From NCBI GenBank assembly GCA_039583875.1, contig CM077163.1, positions 233,980,646-234,044,645 of the forward strand: 64,000 nucleotides of DNA, in the 5' to 3' direction. Numbering within the stretch: position 1 is the first letter of the stretch; every line of letters begins with the position of its first letter. The stretch comes from Platanthera guangdongensis (lineage: Eukaryota > Streptophyta > Magnoliopsida > Asparagales > Orchidaceae). A program made the position numbers and the translations under genes. Below, piece by piece: positions 20,714 through 33,771 of this stretch. The notes beneath the pieces are model-generated. The model worked only from the letters and a program-made list of their open reading frames with translations, did no database searches and was not told the DNA's origin.

Positions 20714-22806
20714 TGAAAGATATAGTACCTAAACACCTAGAGGGGGGGGGAGGTGAATAGGTGACTTGAATCTTTTTAACTTTTTAGGCAGCAAACAGAT
20801 AATATCACAGAATTTAAACTACTATTGCACAACACACATTCAGCAATCACAGCAATCCACAAACACACAGTAGACACAGAGTTTTATAGTGGTTCCCCAA
20901 GCTTTGGGTACATCCACTTTCCCCCTTCGTCTATCTAGTAGTGTACTAGATTCGACCAAACTTCTTCACTAACTCAGAACCCAAAACAGGCTCCTACACC
21001 TCAGGCCCAAGGCCCTACAACTCAGCTTTTCCACAAAGCCTACACTCAGCCACAAAGGCCTACACTCAGCCACCAAGGCCTACACTCAGCCACCAAGGCC
21101 TACACTCAGCCACCAAGGCCTACACTCAGAGATTTAACGCTCCTACCCTCAGCCTTTATAATTGCAGGCTTACAATATCAGATCCCTAAGGATACTACAA
21201 GTTATAATGAATACAAAATGTATAAACTCAACAACTTAGATGAAAGAGAGATAAGTTGTGAGATTTCTTGATGAGTTCTTGGAAGAACTCAGCTGAAATC
21301 AATCTGACTTGGCTTTCTTCAAAGCTTCTTGAAAGTAGAACACAATAAGACTGATTCCTCTGCAGTTGATCCTTGATCTCTGCTTCTTAAGATTCAGACC
21401 AATCTGAATCCTTCTTCTCAGCTGGGTTCCAACAGCTGATTTCTTGAATGGAGCTCTCTCTCTCCAACTTCTTAGATCTTCACTTGAAAGCTAGATCTTC
21501 TTGTGTGTTTCTCTTGTGAATGATCACTTGAACCACTTCATCAATCTCAACCACTGTTTCTGTAGACAGTATAAGCCTATTTATAGGCCTTCTTCATGGT
21601 AACCGGCTGGTCCGGTTCATAACTGAATTCTGACAACTCTGACAGGTGCTGTAGACCGGCTGGAATGGCAGCTGTCAAGTCATCCAGTCAGTTCTTGAAA
21701 TAACTGTAACTGTCTGTAAGTGTCGAGACTTTCTGTCTTTTAAGTGTCGACACTTATAGACCAAGTGTCGACACAAGTTGTCTAAGTGTCGACACTAGTC
21801 TACAAGGTGTCGACACAACTCCTTGTGTTGTAGATTTTGTATCTCAACACCGTTTCTTCTGCATGTGTCGACACTGATAATGTGTGTCGACACAAGTCCT
21901 TATACTTCAGTATTTTGCTGAATTCTTCTAAGTGTCGACACATCTCCTTTGTGTCGACACATCTTCATGTGTTGAAACTGTTAAGTGTCGACACTGCTTC
22001 TTGGTGTCGACACATGTCTTCAGTGTTGATACTTGTTGAGTGTCGACACAGCTCCTTGTGTTGACACATCCTTCTTCTGTCGAGACTTCGGCTGAGTGTC
22101 GACACATTTCCTTAGTGTCGACACTTGTACTTAGAATATTTTGTTGAACTTTGCTGTTCTTTGCTAAGTGTCGACACAGCTCCTTGTGTCGACACTTTCT
22201 TCAAGTGTTGAGTCTTCAGCTAAGTGTCGACACATAGTTCTGGGTGTCGACACTTACTTCCAGTGTTGACTCTTCTGCTAAGTGTCGACACATTGTTCTG
22301 GGTGTCGACACTTACTTCAAGTGTTGACTATTTTGTTGAGTGTCGACACATTGTTCTGGGTGTCGACACTTGTACTTAGTCTCTGCAGACTTTTGCTGAG
22401 TGTCGACACAGCCTCCAAGTGTCGACACTTTCTGATGTAGACACAGTTTTCTGGGTGTCGACACAACTGCTAAGTGTCGACACTGCTTCACTATCTTTTC
22501 TTCACTGAGTGTCGACACAGCTCCTTGTGTCGACACTTTCTGTCTGGTGTCGACTCAACATCCCTGGTGTCGACACAATGACTCCAAGTGTCGACACTGC
22601 TTGTCTGGGTGTCAACACAAGTCTTCTTAAGTGTCGACACTTTCCCTCTGGGTGTCGACACATGGACTTAGAAACTTTTTCTTCTTTCCTGCAAATACTT
22701 AGCCTGCACAAGTAAACTCAAAACACATCAAATACATTTTGATGTATATCATTGAGTTGGGTGAGGCTTTTTCAAATCAGGTACATTTGAACCAATGTAC
22801 CCAACA
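20714..22806 (-). repeat. 3' LTR of element B (2093 bp)
   Basis: On the minus strand it begins TGTTGGGTAC at 22806, right after the polypurine tract, and ends ATATCTTTCA at 20714. It contains the U3 palindrome array (21744-22662), TATA box (21575-21589) and a tandem 20-bp unit block near 21050-21128, longer than in the 5' LTR. A G-run near 20742 is shorter than in the other copies. Confidence 0.94.
21744..22662. promoter_or_regulatory. GTGTCGACAC palindrome array in 3' LTR of element B
   Basis: It has the same layout as in the LTR of A, with close to 30 exact or one-mismatch copies over 919 bp and the same short spacers (for example AGCTCCTT and ACTGCTAA between pair members). The copies in B's 5' LTR are at 32708-33626. 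Confidence 0.85.
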
Positions 22807-22824
22807 ATCTTCCCCTATTTGGAG
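22807..22824 (-). other. Polypurine tract of element B
   Basis: The minus strand CTCCAAATAGGGGAAGAT directly precedes the 3' LTR start. Positions 22825-23096 are AT-rich 3' untranslated sequence. Confidence 0.88.
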
Positions 22825-23096
22825 AAATCATAACCCTTAGTCAATGATATACACCATTCATAATAAAATTACAAAATGATGTAAAGCAGATTATATATAG
22901 CAGGGTAAACATAAACATGTATCAATCACACATGTATACATAGACATCATCACATAACAATTATGAAACAAATTTATTACACAACAAATTTATCACACAA
23001 AACATTGTTCCAATACTTTGTCATATAGAAAATTCTAAAGTTTACAGAATGTTTTATATCAAAAGAATACATAGTAAACTTAAGAAATTTTCTAAG

Positions 23097-23616
23097 CTAT
23101 TTCTGTTCAGCCTCCTTAATGACTATTCCTCTTCCAGCTTGAACTCTGGCTTGAACAGGAGCTTCAGCAACTTCAGCATCAGCAGGCTTCTTGCCTTTCA
23201 AGTCCTTCTTCTTAAGTTCCTCACCTTAATCTTTTGCCTTTCAAAATAATGATAAGGCTTGGGAAAGTACTTGCTAGGCTCCTGAGCAGTAGGAGGTAGC
23301 TTTCCCATCTTGGCCTTTCTTCTATACTGGACTATTGCCTCCTGCCTTGACTCATGTTTCCTCCATTCTAGCTCAGAGAACCACTTGTTCCTGTCTTGAA
23401 TGTTATCTTTGGCAGCTTTCCATGCAGTCAAAATAATATTTCTTGAGGTAGGGCTCCACTGCTCAAAGTCTGGTCTTTGTTCAGCTTGTTCCCTAAACCT
23501 CTTCTTAGACAATCTAGTCTCTTCTTCTTTCTGCAGTGCCTCTTGCATAACTTCAGAAATTGCTGAGCAACTTTTTCAATAATGACATTGTCCTTACCCC
23601 CAGGTGGGCTATACAT
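23097..23616 (-). pseudogene. Element B extra ORF, C-terminal part (ORF-b)
   Basis: This is the homologue of 2693-3223 in A: it starts MYSPPGG at 23616, has the basic helical part with WSPTSRNIILTAWK, and ends with GRGIVIKEAEQK and a TAG at 23097-23099. A frameshift near 23550 (differing LCK/ALQEE region) and another near 23220 interrupt it. As in A, it follows ORF-a after TAG TCC. Function unknown. Confidence 0.6.
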
Positions 23617-23619
23617 GGA

Positions 23620-25910
23620 CTATATGTCAGCATGAATCATGTCAAAATCTGGAGGAGGGTAGATAACTTGAGCCACTTCTGGTTGCTCCCCTCCTAAATA
23701 TGCAGGATGAATTCCAGATTCAGCAACATTGTCATCATCACAAAGAGGAGGATAACCCAGTGTAGCTCTGATGGAATTAGATATCCACTTGGCATGATCA
23801 GAGCTAGCTTTGACTAAAACCCTCTCCCCCTTTATGACTTCTCGTTCTATATGATCTCTCACATCATCTTTTTGAAATCTTACTTGATTATCCAAATAAT
23901 TAACTCCATCTTTGAAGAAAGGTTTTAACCTTTGGAGTTTGTCAGTTATCAACTTTTGAGAATCTTGGATGACAGTCTTAAGAGCAGTGATTTCTTCTAG
24001 GAATACTTTGTCAAAATCTGCCTTTGCTATAGCTGGAGTCTGCCCTGCAGCTAGATTCTTCAGTTCTGTGACTATTGCATTGTGAGATGCAGTAAGGTTG
24101 TCATTCATTCTTATCTGATTTTCAAGAACATAACCTTGCTTCACAGCCATGTCATCCACTTGTGCTTTTATCTTCTCCTGGTGTGTAGCTAAGTACACTA
24201 CTGCATTCCCCCCTTTGTGGAAGCAGTCTGTCATCTCCTTCTTGTTAAGATTCATCTCAAATCTTATTGACTTTATGTCCTGGTCTAGATCAAACTGTAG
24301 TGATTTGTGCCCTTCATCACATATACTTCTCAATTGCCTGCCTGTGCTCCTCCAGTTTAATCTGCATAGCAACCATCAATGCACTATAATCAACAGATGG
24401 TGCTGGCAGTGATATAGGCTGTTGTGCAATAGATTGTAAGGCCTTCTTATAACTCTGACTCCTTCTCTTGAATACATAAATCTTCTTTTTCTTAGCTCTT
24501 GTTGTCTCCTCATCTTCAGAAGCTGAGGAGCTAGCAATTTCTACCCTCTCCTTAGGGCTTGGGGGTAACTCCTTCTGCACAGCTGGGGCCTTCTCAGGTT
24601 CTGCAACATGAACTACTTGCTCCCCCTCAACTGGAGCATTCTCCATTTCAGCAGCAGCAGTGTCCTTGTCAAAGTCTTGTTGATCCAGATTTAGGAATAA
24701 ATCTTCCATTGTAAATTCTTGGGGTGAATGAGCTGGAGAAAGTCTTGGCTCTTCAACCACTGGATCAGTAACTACAACTTCAACAGATGTGTCTTCCATG
24801 ACAGCATCTGAGACTTGGCTATCCAGCTGAGTTTGCTGATGAACATCAGTCAAATCAGTATCCTCTATAGGAAAAACTAAAGCATTTAGTTCAGTGATTA
24901 CCTCTAGTATTGTGGTGGTTGCTTGTTCACTTTCTAGTGTAGTTGGTTCTTCTACAACTAGAGACTCCCCCTGGATGTGATCCTTGTGTATGGGGCTAGC
25001 TTGAGGTAGCTCCCCCTGGATCTCAGCAACATCTTGAGGAGCAGGAGACTTTACAGCAGTTCCTTCCTCATTCCTCATCTGGTGTAAAAACCATTTGCTC
25101 TTCACTTTCAGAGCTGCTAGTTGGAATCTGAGTCACTGGGGCAATCTTCCTTTTTCCTCTGTGGAATTTCCTTCTCAGAAGTGATCTTCTCAGGTGTTGG
25201 CATCTCTTTGACAACACCCTGTACCATCTAGAGAATATTCTTAAATCCATCTTCCTCATATGATTTATTTTACTTCCAGCAGCCTGACCCATAACTTCAG
25301 GTATAATACCAGCAAGGTAAAGACTTAAAATTCTGCCCAGGTTGGGCTTCTTCAGGCTTTCCTTGACTTTCTCAAACACTATAACAGACCAGTCAGTGTT
25401 CAGAGTGAAGATAATCCTGGTCATAATGCTAAACATAGAGGCAGATATCCTATCATGCCCTCCTGGCTTACTGAGAATTACTTTGCCAACAATCTCAGAA
25501 AGGAATTTCCCTTGGCTGTTCATTCCCTTCCTGTTAAACACAGATCCATTTCATTGTAGAATCTAGACCACACCATGTTAGAGCTTCCCTGGTCTTTGAA
25601 GAAGTAATCTCATCTTCCTCTTTAGTTCTTGGTAACTGTAATACTTTCCTCAGACTTTTAGGTGAAACCTTCACCTTCTCACCATGAACCCTGCATTTGA
25701 TCTTGAATCCAGTTTCATCTATCTTAGCTCCATTTAGGAATTCCAAGACTTCCTTTTTCCAGATCTTTGTAGGCTCAGAAACAGAAATTCTAATCCCGAG
25801 TCTGTAACTAGGGTTATAACGTTCTTGATCTCCTGATCAGCATCCCCAAATGCGTCGCGCACCAGTTCGTATCCTTCCTTGTTGACGTTCTCCTCAAGCT
25901 TTGGCGCCAT
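23620..25910 (-). pseudogene. Element B extra ORF (ORF-a)
   Basis: This is the homologue of A's ORF-a. The start is the ATG at 25910 (MAPKLEENVNKEG), 98 bp after the internal TATA box. The N-terminal part reads further than in A (VRDAFGDADQEIKNVITLV, then VHGEKVKVSPKSLRKVLQLP). The middle is acidic and Ser/Pro-rich, and the C-terminal part is coiled-coil-like (QEKIKAQVDDMAVKQGYVLE). The Lys/Arg run seen in A as PPKKKRKIAP is changed to RGKRKIAP here. Frameshifts lie near 25790, 25550, 25080, 24340 and elsewhere. It ends at the same in-frame TAG as in A. Confidence 0.62.
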
Positions 25911-25944
25911 TAGGGTTTGATGAATTTGACTGGAGAGAAGAGAG

Positions 25945-26390
25945 GTGTCGACACACAAGTTTTGGTCTCGAAACTTTTGAAAGCGTGTCGACAGACTAAG
26001 GCAAAACCCTATTTATACCTTTCTAATTTGAAGATGAAAAGGCGGGCAGCCAACTAAAATTGTGTCGACACTGTCAATAAGTGTCGACACTGACTTATAA
26101 TGTCTCGACACATATGTGTCGACACAAGTTTAGTCAACAGATTATATGTGTCGACACTTGTTTATGTGTCGACACCACTTAACTCGACACATAGTCGAGA
26201 CTTTACTTAGATAATTCTGAGTAAACACTATGTGTCGACACCACCTTGGTTGTGTCGACACCAACTTGTTATGTGTCGACACTAATATTTTGAAGTGTCG
26301 ACACTTACTTTCTAGATGTGTCGACACCCTTTCCCTGAAGTGTCGACACCTACTTTCTGTGTCGACACAGAAATCTCTATGTGTCGACAC
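25945..26390. promoter_or_regulatory. Internal palindrome array and TATA box of element B
   Basis: About 13-14 exact GTGTCGACAC copies lie between the RNase H stop (26423) and the extra ORF ATG (25910). The minus-strand TATA box GGTATAAATAGG is at 26008-26019. The layout and positions match A copy for copy, so the arrangement belongs to the family. Confidence 0.8.
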
Positions 26391-26422
26391 CTTTTTACTT
26401 AGCCATTTCCAATTCTATAAAC

Positions 26423-27896
26423 TTACTCTAAGTTTATCATTCCTAGTTCAATTTTAAACCTATTGAACTTAGCTTCTTCTAGGGGCTTAGTATACATATC
26501 AGCTAGTTGATTATCTGTTCTAACATATTCAAGTAAAATATCTTCTCTTTCTACATGCTCCCTAAGAAAATGATATTTAATTTCAATATGTTTAGTTCTA
26601 CTATGGGATACAGGATTATTAGCTATTGAAATAGCACTAGTAGAATCACAAAAGAGTGGAGTTCTACTTACCTGAATTCCATAGTCCTCAAGCTGATGTT
26701 GTATCCATAGAAGTTGAGCACAATAACTTCCAGCAGCCACATATTCTGATTCTGCAGTGGAGATAGCCACACTTGTTTGCTTTTTGTTACTCCATGAATT
26801 TAGTCTCCCACCTAGGAATTGACAGCTTCCAGTTGTGCTTTTTCTGTCTTCTTTGCATCCTGCAAAGTCTGCATCTGAATAACCTGTTAGATCAAAATCC
26901 CCATTCCTAGGGTACTAGAGGCCTAGATAGGGAGTGCCCTTTAGATATCTCAAAATCCTTTTGACTGCTGTCAAATGAGACTCTTTAGGGCAGACTTGAT
27001 ACCTTGCACAGACACATGTAGCATACATGATATCTGATCTACTAGCAGTCAAGTATAATAGAGAGCCAACTATCCCTCTATACAAGGTTTCATCTACAGG
27101 TTTCCCTGCATCATCCTTGCTAAGAGACATACTTGACCCCATAGGAGTCTTCATGGTACTGGATGAATCTATACCATACTTCCTTATGAGTTCTAGGGTG
27201 AACTTGGACTGGCATATGGATAAACCACTCTCAGTCTGTCTTACTTGGAGACCCAAGAAGAACTTTAGCTCTCCCATACTACTCATCTCAAATTGACTTT
27301 GCATTAGTTTTGCAAACTTTTTGCAAAGACTACTTTCAGTAGACACAAATATAATGTCATCTACATATATTTGGACTAGTATTACTTTGTCTCTAGATTC
27401 CCTAAGGAATAGAGTCTTATCTATTTTCCCTCTTGTGAACTTATTCTCAATGAGGAAACTAGACAGGTTTCATACCAAGCCCTAGGGCTTGCTTTAACCC
27501 ATATAAAGCTTTCCTAAGTCTATAGACATGATTAGGTAGAGTTGAATCAACAAAACCTGAGGGTTGTTCCACATAGACTTCTTCTTTAAGATTACCATTT
27601 AGAAATGCTGACTTGACATCCATTTGGTAAACTTTGAATCCTTTAAAGGTTGCATAGGCCAGGAACATTCTTATGGCTTCCAGTCTGGCTACTAGAGCAA
27701 AGGTTTGATCAAAATCAATACCTTCTTCCTGCCTGTATCCTTTAGCAACCAATCTTGCTTTGTTCTTAATGATGACACCTTGTTCATCCATCTTATTCCT
27801 GTAGATCCACTTGGTTCCTATTATATTGTGGTCTTTAGGTTTAGGAACAAGTTCCCAGACCTTGCATCTCTTGAACTGATTCAGCTCTTCTTGCAT
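26423..27896 (-). pseudogene. Element B reverse transcriptase and RNase H
   Basis: It has the same motif series as [50 protein letters not shown] and [13 protein letters not shown]. One base is lost near 27470, directly after YGLKQA. A TGG codon has become TAG near 26914-26917, so RNase H is cut. The order and the spacing to the array agree with A. Confidence 0.9.
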
Positions 27897-27944
27897 TGCT
27901 TCAGTCTATTGTGGATCTAGAATGGCTCTTCAAACTTCTTTGGT

Positions 27945-29573
27945 TCAACTTGAGATAGAAAACTGGAGTAGATTGCTGCTCCTTGTTTGTACCCCTTGTC
28001 TTGGATCTCCAATAATCTGCTCTACTGGATGATCTCTAAGATGCCTATTGGCTGGAGGCATCCTGACTTCTGGTTGAACCTCTTCAGTTTCATCATCTTG
28101 CTGTACTCCTTGTATTTCTTCTGCATTTGGTACATGTAGTACCCCCCCTGGACAACAACCACTGTCTTCTACTTGCTGTCTTGCAGTAGATTCTTCTTCT
28201 AGAGTGAGCTTGTCCATCTTCTTTGTTAAACCTGTGGGGCTACATACACTACTAGACAACTCATTGTTAATAAGCATAGTTTCATCAAATACTACATGTA
28301 CAGTCTCTTCTACAACTTGAGTAGACAAGTTGTAGACTCTATAAGCCTTACTATTGTTGCTATACCCAACAAAAATTCCCTCTTGGGACTTGACAACAAA
28401 CTTAATCAAGTAAGACTTTCCATTGTTAAGTATGAAGCACTTACAACCAAAGATCCTAAAGTAGGATATGTTTGGTTTCCTGCCTTTCACAACCTCATAG
28501 GGGGTCTTGTTGAGACTTTTAGTTATGGTAGCCCTATTAATAACATGACATGCAATATTGACTGCTTCAGCCCAGAAATATTCTGGTAGTGATGTATCAC
28601 TTAATAGGGTTCTACCTGCCTCAATCAAGGTTCTATTCTTTCTCTCAGCAATGCCATTTTGCTGAGGTGTTCTAGGTGAAGAAAACTCTTGAAATATCCC
28701 AAAGTCTTCACATAGTTTTGTCATGCTATCAGACTGAAACTCAGTACCATGGTCACTTCTTATTTTGACCACTGTACTATTTAGTTCATTCTGAATTTGT
28801 CTAACAAAGCTATAGAAGACATTAGGTATTTCAGATTTCTGTCTTAAGAAGAACACCCAGGAAAACCTTGAGTAGTCATCTACAACTACAAAGGTATAGA
28901 CCTTCCTACCTAGGCTGTGAACTGGCATTGGACCAAAGAGATCCATATGCAAGAGGTATAAACACCTCACAACATCTTTGTTTTCTATGCTTCTAAAGGT
29001 GGATCTAGTCTGCTTGCCCTTTTGACAAGCTGAGCAAATACCATCTTTAACACACTTAACTTGAGGACCATTCCTCACTAACTCTTTGCTAAAGAGTTTG
29101 CCAATTGTCTTGTAGTTTAGATGAGCTAGCCTCTTGTGCCATTTGACACAATGAGAGACTTTCTCATCTGCTACAAGACACACTTGAGAACCATTAGTCT
29201 CACACATAATGTCTAGGCAGTAGACATTGCTCTTTCTATAACTTGTCAAAATGATCTCTTGATCAGTTGACCTCTTGATATGGCAACCATTCTTAACAAA
29301 TGAGATGTCATACCCTACATCACTTAATTGACTTATACTTATTAGGTTGTGTTTCAACCCTTTAACATAAGCCACTTGAGTAATGGTAACTAAGTTACTA
29401 GAAATGTTACCAAACCCTTTGATGATTCCTTTTTCAGAACCACCAAAGGTGACTTTTGGACCATCTTTGATTGGAATGTAGTCCTTTAGTAAACCCCTTG
29501 TTCCAGTCATATGTCTGGAACATCCACTGTCCAAGTACCATATTGGGGCATGACAACTTGTACTCACCTGCAA
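27945..29573 (-). CDS. Element B protease and integrase (open frame of 542 residues)
   Basis: This is the best preserved coding part of the family. The protease motif WYLDSGCSRHMTG is at residues 13-25. The GAG-pre-integrase zinc region (HKRLAHLNYKTIGKLF to CSACQKGK) lies around residues 145-190. The integrase catalytic residues are D in LHMDLFGP, D in IRSDHGTEF and E in PQQNGIAERKNRT. GIFVGYSNN and a linker to reverse transcriptase follow. It is a section of the gag-pol polyprotein; the M at its right end is internal, since gag reads into it from 29580 upstream. Integrase joins the element DNA to the host chromosome. Confidence 0.9.
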   Translation of the reverse strand: MQVSTSCHAPIWYLDSGCSRHMTGTRGLLKDYIPIKDGPKVTFGGSEKGIIKGFGNISSNLVTITQVAYVKGLKHNLISISQLSDVGYDISFVKNGCHIKRSTDQEIILTSYRKSNVYCLDIMCETNGSQVCLVADEKVSHCVKWHKRLAHLNYKTIGKLFSKELVRNGPQVKCVKDGICSACQKGKQTRSTFRSIENKDVVRCLYLLHMDLFGPMPVHSLGRKVYTFVVVDDYSRFSWVFFLRQKSEIPNVFYSFVRQIQNELNSTVVKIRSDHGTEFQSDSMTKLCEDFGIFQEFSSPRTPQQNGIAERKNRTLIEAGRTLLSDTSLPEYFWAEAVNIACHVINRATITKSLNKTPYEVVKGRKPNISYFRIFGCKCFILNNGKSYLIKFVVKSQEGIFVGYSNNSKAYRVYNLSTQVVEETVHVVFDETMLINNELSSSVCSPTGLTKKMDKLTLEEESTARQQVEDSGCCPGGVLHVPNAEEIQGVQQDDETEEVQPEVRMPPANRHLRDHPVEQIIGDPRQGVQTRSSNLLQFSISS

Positions 29574-29579
29574 GACAGA

Positions 29580-31616
29580 TTAATGAACCTTAGAACCCAA
29601 AGTATTCTTGGGTCCTTGGTATTTGTTAGTTTGCATCCTGACAAGACTACCTGCTGGTTTTCCAACAGCCAGTTTGCTACTCACTTTGGCACTAGCATTG
29701 TGCCAACAGTCCATTGCAAAGTGGCCAACCTTGCCACAACACCAACACTCAAACTTATTGTACATTTGCTTAGGTACAGTCTTAGCTGTTTTATCCACAG
29801 CTGGCTTGTTGAGTGTTGGGGCTTTGCCCTTGGACTTGGACTGGACATTCCTTGCAGGTTTAATAAAATCCAGTCCAGCCTTGCCTTTGTGATGAACAAA
29901 TTCATCAATTAAAGATAGAACTGACTTAGGTTTAGAAAACCTAGCAACTAGATCTCTCTCCTTTTGAAGATTAATCTCCAGACTCTTGATTTGATCATTC
30001 TTATATGTGATAGTCCCCATCTGAATCACAGTTATGTGCTTCAGTCTGGCTATCTCATTTAGCTTTTGATCAAAAGACTTCTCAAAATCAGTTGCCATAG
30101 CTTTGAGATTAGTAATTTCCTTTGCCTGACTTTTGGCTAGGGACTTGCTCTTCTTATAAGCTTGCAACAGTACTTTATATTCATCTATTAACTTATGAAT
30201 ATCTTCTTCAGACTCAGAATCACTCTCATCATTTGATGATGATGAATCTAATTCTGTACTGGCACAAGAAATTGAACTTAAAGTTGAACTTTGTACCTTA
30301 CTAGGTCCTGGCTGCTCCAGGATTTTGTCATTATCAGTCAATGCCTTCAGTCCTTGGCACTGACAGTCTTCTTGTTCATATATAGAATTCATAATCTGCA
30401 TGAACTCTTCTTCTTCTTCCTCAGCAAACAGCCCTATATATGCCTCAGCATCTGACTCAGTTTCTGATGAAGAGATATCTGACAGGGTCTTGTCCTTTTG
30501 GCAACAAAAGACTTTTCTTTCTTGCCCTTGTATTGAGTCCTTTTCTTGTCACTAGACTCCTTTCTCTTCTCAGGACAATCTGCTATCACATGACCTTGTC
30601 TATTACAGCAATAGCACACAATTTTTGATAGTGTAGTTTTGCTAGACTTTTACTTTTTCTTGTCTTTCTTTGAAGAATTCTTTTTCTGATAAGAATCTTC
30701 CTTTCCTTGTGAAGTAGATGACCTTGACCTCCACTGTTTCTTCTTTAAGAATTTCTGAAAATGTCTAGTGAAGGCAGCAAAGTTCTCATCACTTTCACTG
30801 CTTTCAGACTTTGTACTAGCTAACTCATCTGACTCAGATTCAACAACCTTTGGAGGTGGAGTAGGTGACTTTCCTCCGTACTTTCTGGGGGCTTCTGATT
30901 TAAAGGCCACTGTTCTTTCCTTGTGTTCATTTCTTGTGGATTTCTCCTCTTCTTTCCTCACTGTCAACTGCATTTCATATGACAGCAGTTTGCCAAACAG
31001 TGTAGGTGGAGGAATTTCTGCCAACTTAGCCATTTCTCTAATGGACACAGATCTTGGTGTCCCAATCTTTAGTTAGGGACCTTAGAAACTTGTCATTGAG
31101 TTCATAATTACTGAACTCTCTGCCAAAGGACATGAGTTCATTCACTATCATGTAGAACTTCTTGTAGCACTCAGTTATGCTATCACCCTTTCCTTGTCTA
31201 AAACTTTCATACTCTTGATTTAGCAAGGATTTTCTGTCTTGTCTGACTTCTTCAGAACCCTCCATATACACAATAAGAGTATCTCACATCTCTTTGGCTG
31301 TCTTACAGTGTATTAGATTCTGAAAAGTTGCATCATCTATGACACTCACTATAATGTTCTGAGCCCTTTTGTCCATGGTGGCTAGGACAATCTCATCCTT
31401 TGTCATTTTAGAGAAATCCTTTGGTGTTCTCTGATTTGCATCTAAGCCTGATACCTTCATTGGCACATATGACCCTTCCTTTACTGTGATATAAATTCTA
31501 GGGTCTGAGGCCTCCATAAATAGCCTTACCCATTCCTTCCAGATCCCAAAGATCTCTTTCCTACATATGGGTAGCTTCATGGATCCCAATTCCTTGTGAT
31601 TTTCAGTGGAACCCAT
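29580..31616 (-). pseudogene. Element B gag
   Basis: It starts at the ATG at 31616 (MGSTENHKELGSM), about 90 bp after the PBS. UBN2-type capsid segments follow (WKEWVRLFMEASDPRIY, TFQNLIHCKTAKEM, LNQEYESFRQGKGDSI), the first knuckle CYCCNRQGHVIADC near 30616-30575, an acidic coiled-coil part, and the second knuckle CWCCGKVGHFAMDC near 29745-29704. Small frameshifts lie near 31275, 31045, 30640 and 30500. The 29580-30401 part is open. Confidence 0.88.
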
Positions 31617-31706
31617 GATTCTTGATTTTCTTGATTCTGTAATTCACTTAGACTGAATCTGCCAACAGGATCTCCTCAGACTGTTAGTCCTTTTTGAGGA
31701 ACCTCC

Positions 31707-31717
31707 CTCTGATACCA
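31707..31717 (-). other. Primer-binding site of element B
   Basis: TGGTATCAGAG on the minus strand, two bases from the LTR end. It matches initiator tRNA-Met. Confidence 0.9.
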
Positions 31718-31719
31718 CT

Positions 31720-33771
31720 TGAAAGATATAGTACCTAAACACCTAGAGGGGGGGGGGGGGGTGAATAGGTGACTTGAATCTTTTTAACTTTTTAGGCAGC
31801 AAACAGATAATATCACAGAATTTAAACTACTATTGCACATCACACATTCAGCAATCACAGCAATCCACAAACACACAGTAGACACAGAGTTTTATAGTGG
31901 TTCCTCAAGCTTTGGGTACATCCACTTTCCCTCTTCGCCTATCTAGTAGTGTACTAGATTCGGCCAAACTTCTTCACTAACTCAGAACCCAAAACAGGCT
32001 CCTACACCTCAGGCCCAAGGCCCTACAACTCAGCTTTTCCACAAAGCCTACACTCAGCCACCAAGGCCTACACTCAGCCACCAAGGCCTACACTCAGAGA
32101 TTTAACTCTCCTACCCTCAGCCTTTATAATTGCAGGCTTACAATCTCAGATCCCTAAGGATCCTACAAGTTATAATGAATACAAAATGTATAAACTCAAC
32201 AACTTAGATGAAAGAGAGATAAGTTGTGAGATTCTTGATGAGTTCTTGGAAGAACTCAGCTGAAATCAATCTGACTTGGCTTTCTTCAAAGTTTCTTGAA
32301 AGTAGAACACAATAAGACTGATTCCTCTGCAGTTGATCCTTGATCTCTGCTTCTTAAGATTCAGACCAATCTGAATCCTTCTTCTCAGCTGGGTTCCAAC
32401 AACTGATTTCTTGGATGGAGCTCTCTCTCCAACTTCTTAGATCTTTACTTGAAAGCTAGATCTTCTTATGTGTTTCTCTTGTGAATGATCACTTGAACCA
32501 CTTCATCAAAATCAACCACTGTTTCTGTAGACTGTATAAGCCTATTTATATGCCTTCTTCATGGTAACCGGCTGGTCCGGTTCATAACTGAATTCTGACA
32601 ACTCTGACAGGTGCTGTAGACCGGCTAGAATGGCAGCTGTCAAGTCATCCAGTCAGTTCTTGAAATAACTGTAACTGTCTGTAAGTGTCGAGACTTTCTG
32701 TCTTTAAGTGTCGACACTTATAGACCAAGTGTCGACACAAGTTGTCTAAGTGTCGACACTAGTCTACAAGGTGTCGACACAACTCCTTGTGTTGTAGATT
32801 TTGTATCTCGACACCGTTTCTTCTGCATGTGTCGACACTGATAATGTGTGTCGACACAAGTCCTTGTACTTCAGTATTTTGCTGAATTCTTCTAAGTGTC
32901 GACACATCTCCTTTGTGTCGACACATCTTCATGTGTTGAAACTGTTAAGTGTCGACACTGCTTCTTGGTGTCGACACATGTCTTCAGTGTTGATACTTGT
33001 TGAGTGTCGACACAGCTCCTTGTGTCGACACATCCTTCTTCTGTCAAGACTTCGGCTGAGTGTCGACACATTTCCTTAGTGTCGACACTTGTACTTAGAA
33101 TATTTTGTTGAACTTTGTTGTTCTTTGCTAAGTGTCGACACAGCTCCTTGTGTCGACACTTTCTTCAAGTGTTGAGTCTTCAGCTAAGTGTCGACACATA
33201 GTTCTGGGTGTCGACACTTACTTCCAGTGTTGACTCTTCTGCTAAGTGTCGACACATTGTTCTGGGTGTCGACACTTACTTCAAGTGTTGACTATTTTGT
33301 TGAGTGTCGACACATTGTTCTGGGTGTCGACACTTGTACTTAGTCTCTGCAGACTTTTGCTGAGTGTCGACACAGCCTCCAAGTGTCGACACTTTCTGAT
33401 GTAGACACAGTTTTTCTGGGTGTCGACACAACTGCTAAGTGTCGACACTGCTTCACTGTCTTTTCTTCACTGAGTGTCGACACAGCTCCTTGTGTCAACA
33501 CTTTCTGTCTGGTGTCGACTCAACATCCCTGGTGTCGACACAATGACTCCAAGTGTCGACACTGCTTGTCTGGGTGTCGACACAAGTCTTCTTAAGTGTC
33601 GACACTTTCCCTCTGGGTGTCGACACATGTACTTAGAAACTTTTTCTTCTTTCCTGTAAATACTTAGCCTGCACAAGTAAACTCAAAACACATTAAATAC
33701 ATTTTGATGTATATCATTGAGTTGGGTGAGGCTTTTTCAAATCAGGTACATTTGAACCAATGTACCCAACA
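31720..33771 (-). repeat. 5' LTR of element B (2052 bp)
   Basis: It begins TGTTGGGTAC at 33771 and ends TCTTTCA at 31720. It is nearly the same as the 3' LTR; the visible differences are scattered substitutions and fewer tandem 20-bp units. The palindrome array is at 32708-33626 and the TATA region at 32540-32554 with one change. The high likeness of the two LTRs points to a recent insertion. Confidence 0.94.

Larger units (their letters stand above)
20714..33771 (-). mobile_element. Element B: complete SIRE/Maximus-like copia element (13058 bp)
   Basis: Both LTRs (31720-33771 as 5' LTR, 20714-22806 as 3' LTR), PBS, polypurine tract and exact ATCTT target duplications (20709-20713, 33772-33776) are present. 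The internal part (22807-31719) has the same order as element A: gag, protease, integrase, reverse transcriptase/RNase H, internal palindrome array with TATA box, and the two-part extra ORF. It lies in the reverse transcriptase of E, opposite in direction. Some frames are intact (protease-integrase), others carry small lesions, so B is probably recent but not autonomous. Confidence 0.95.
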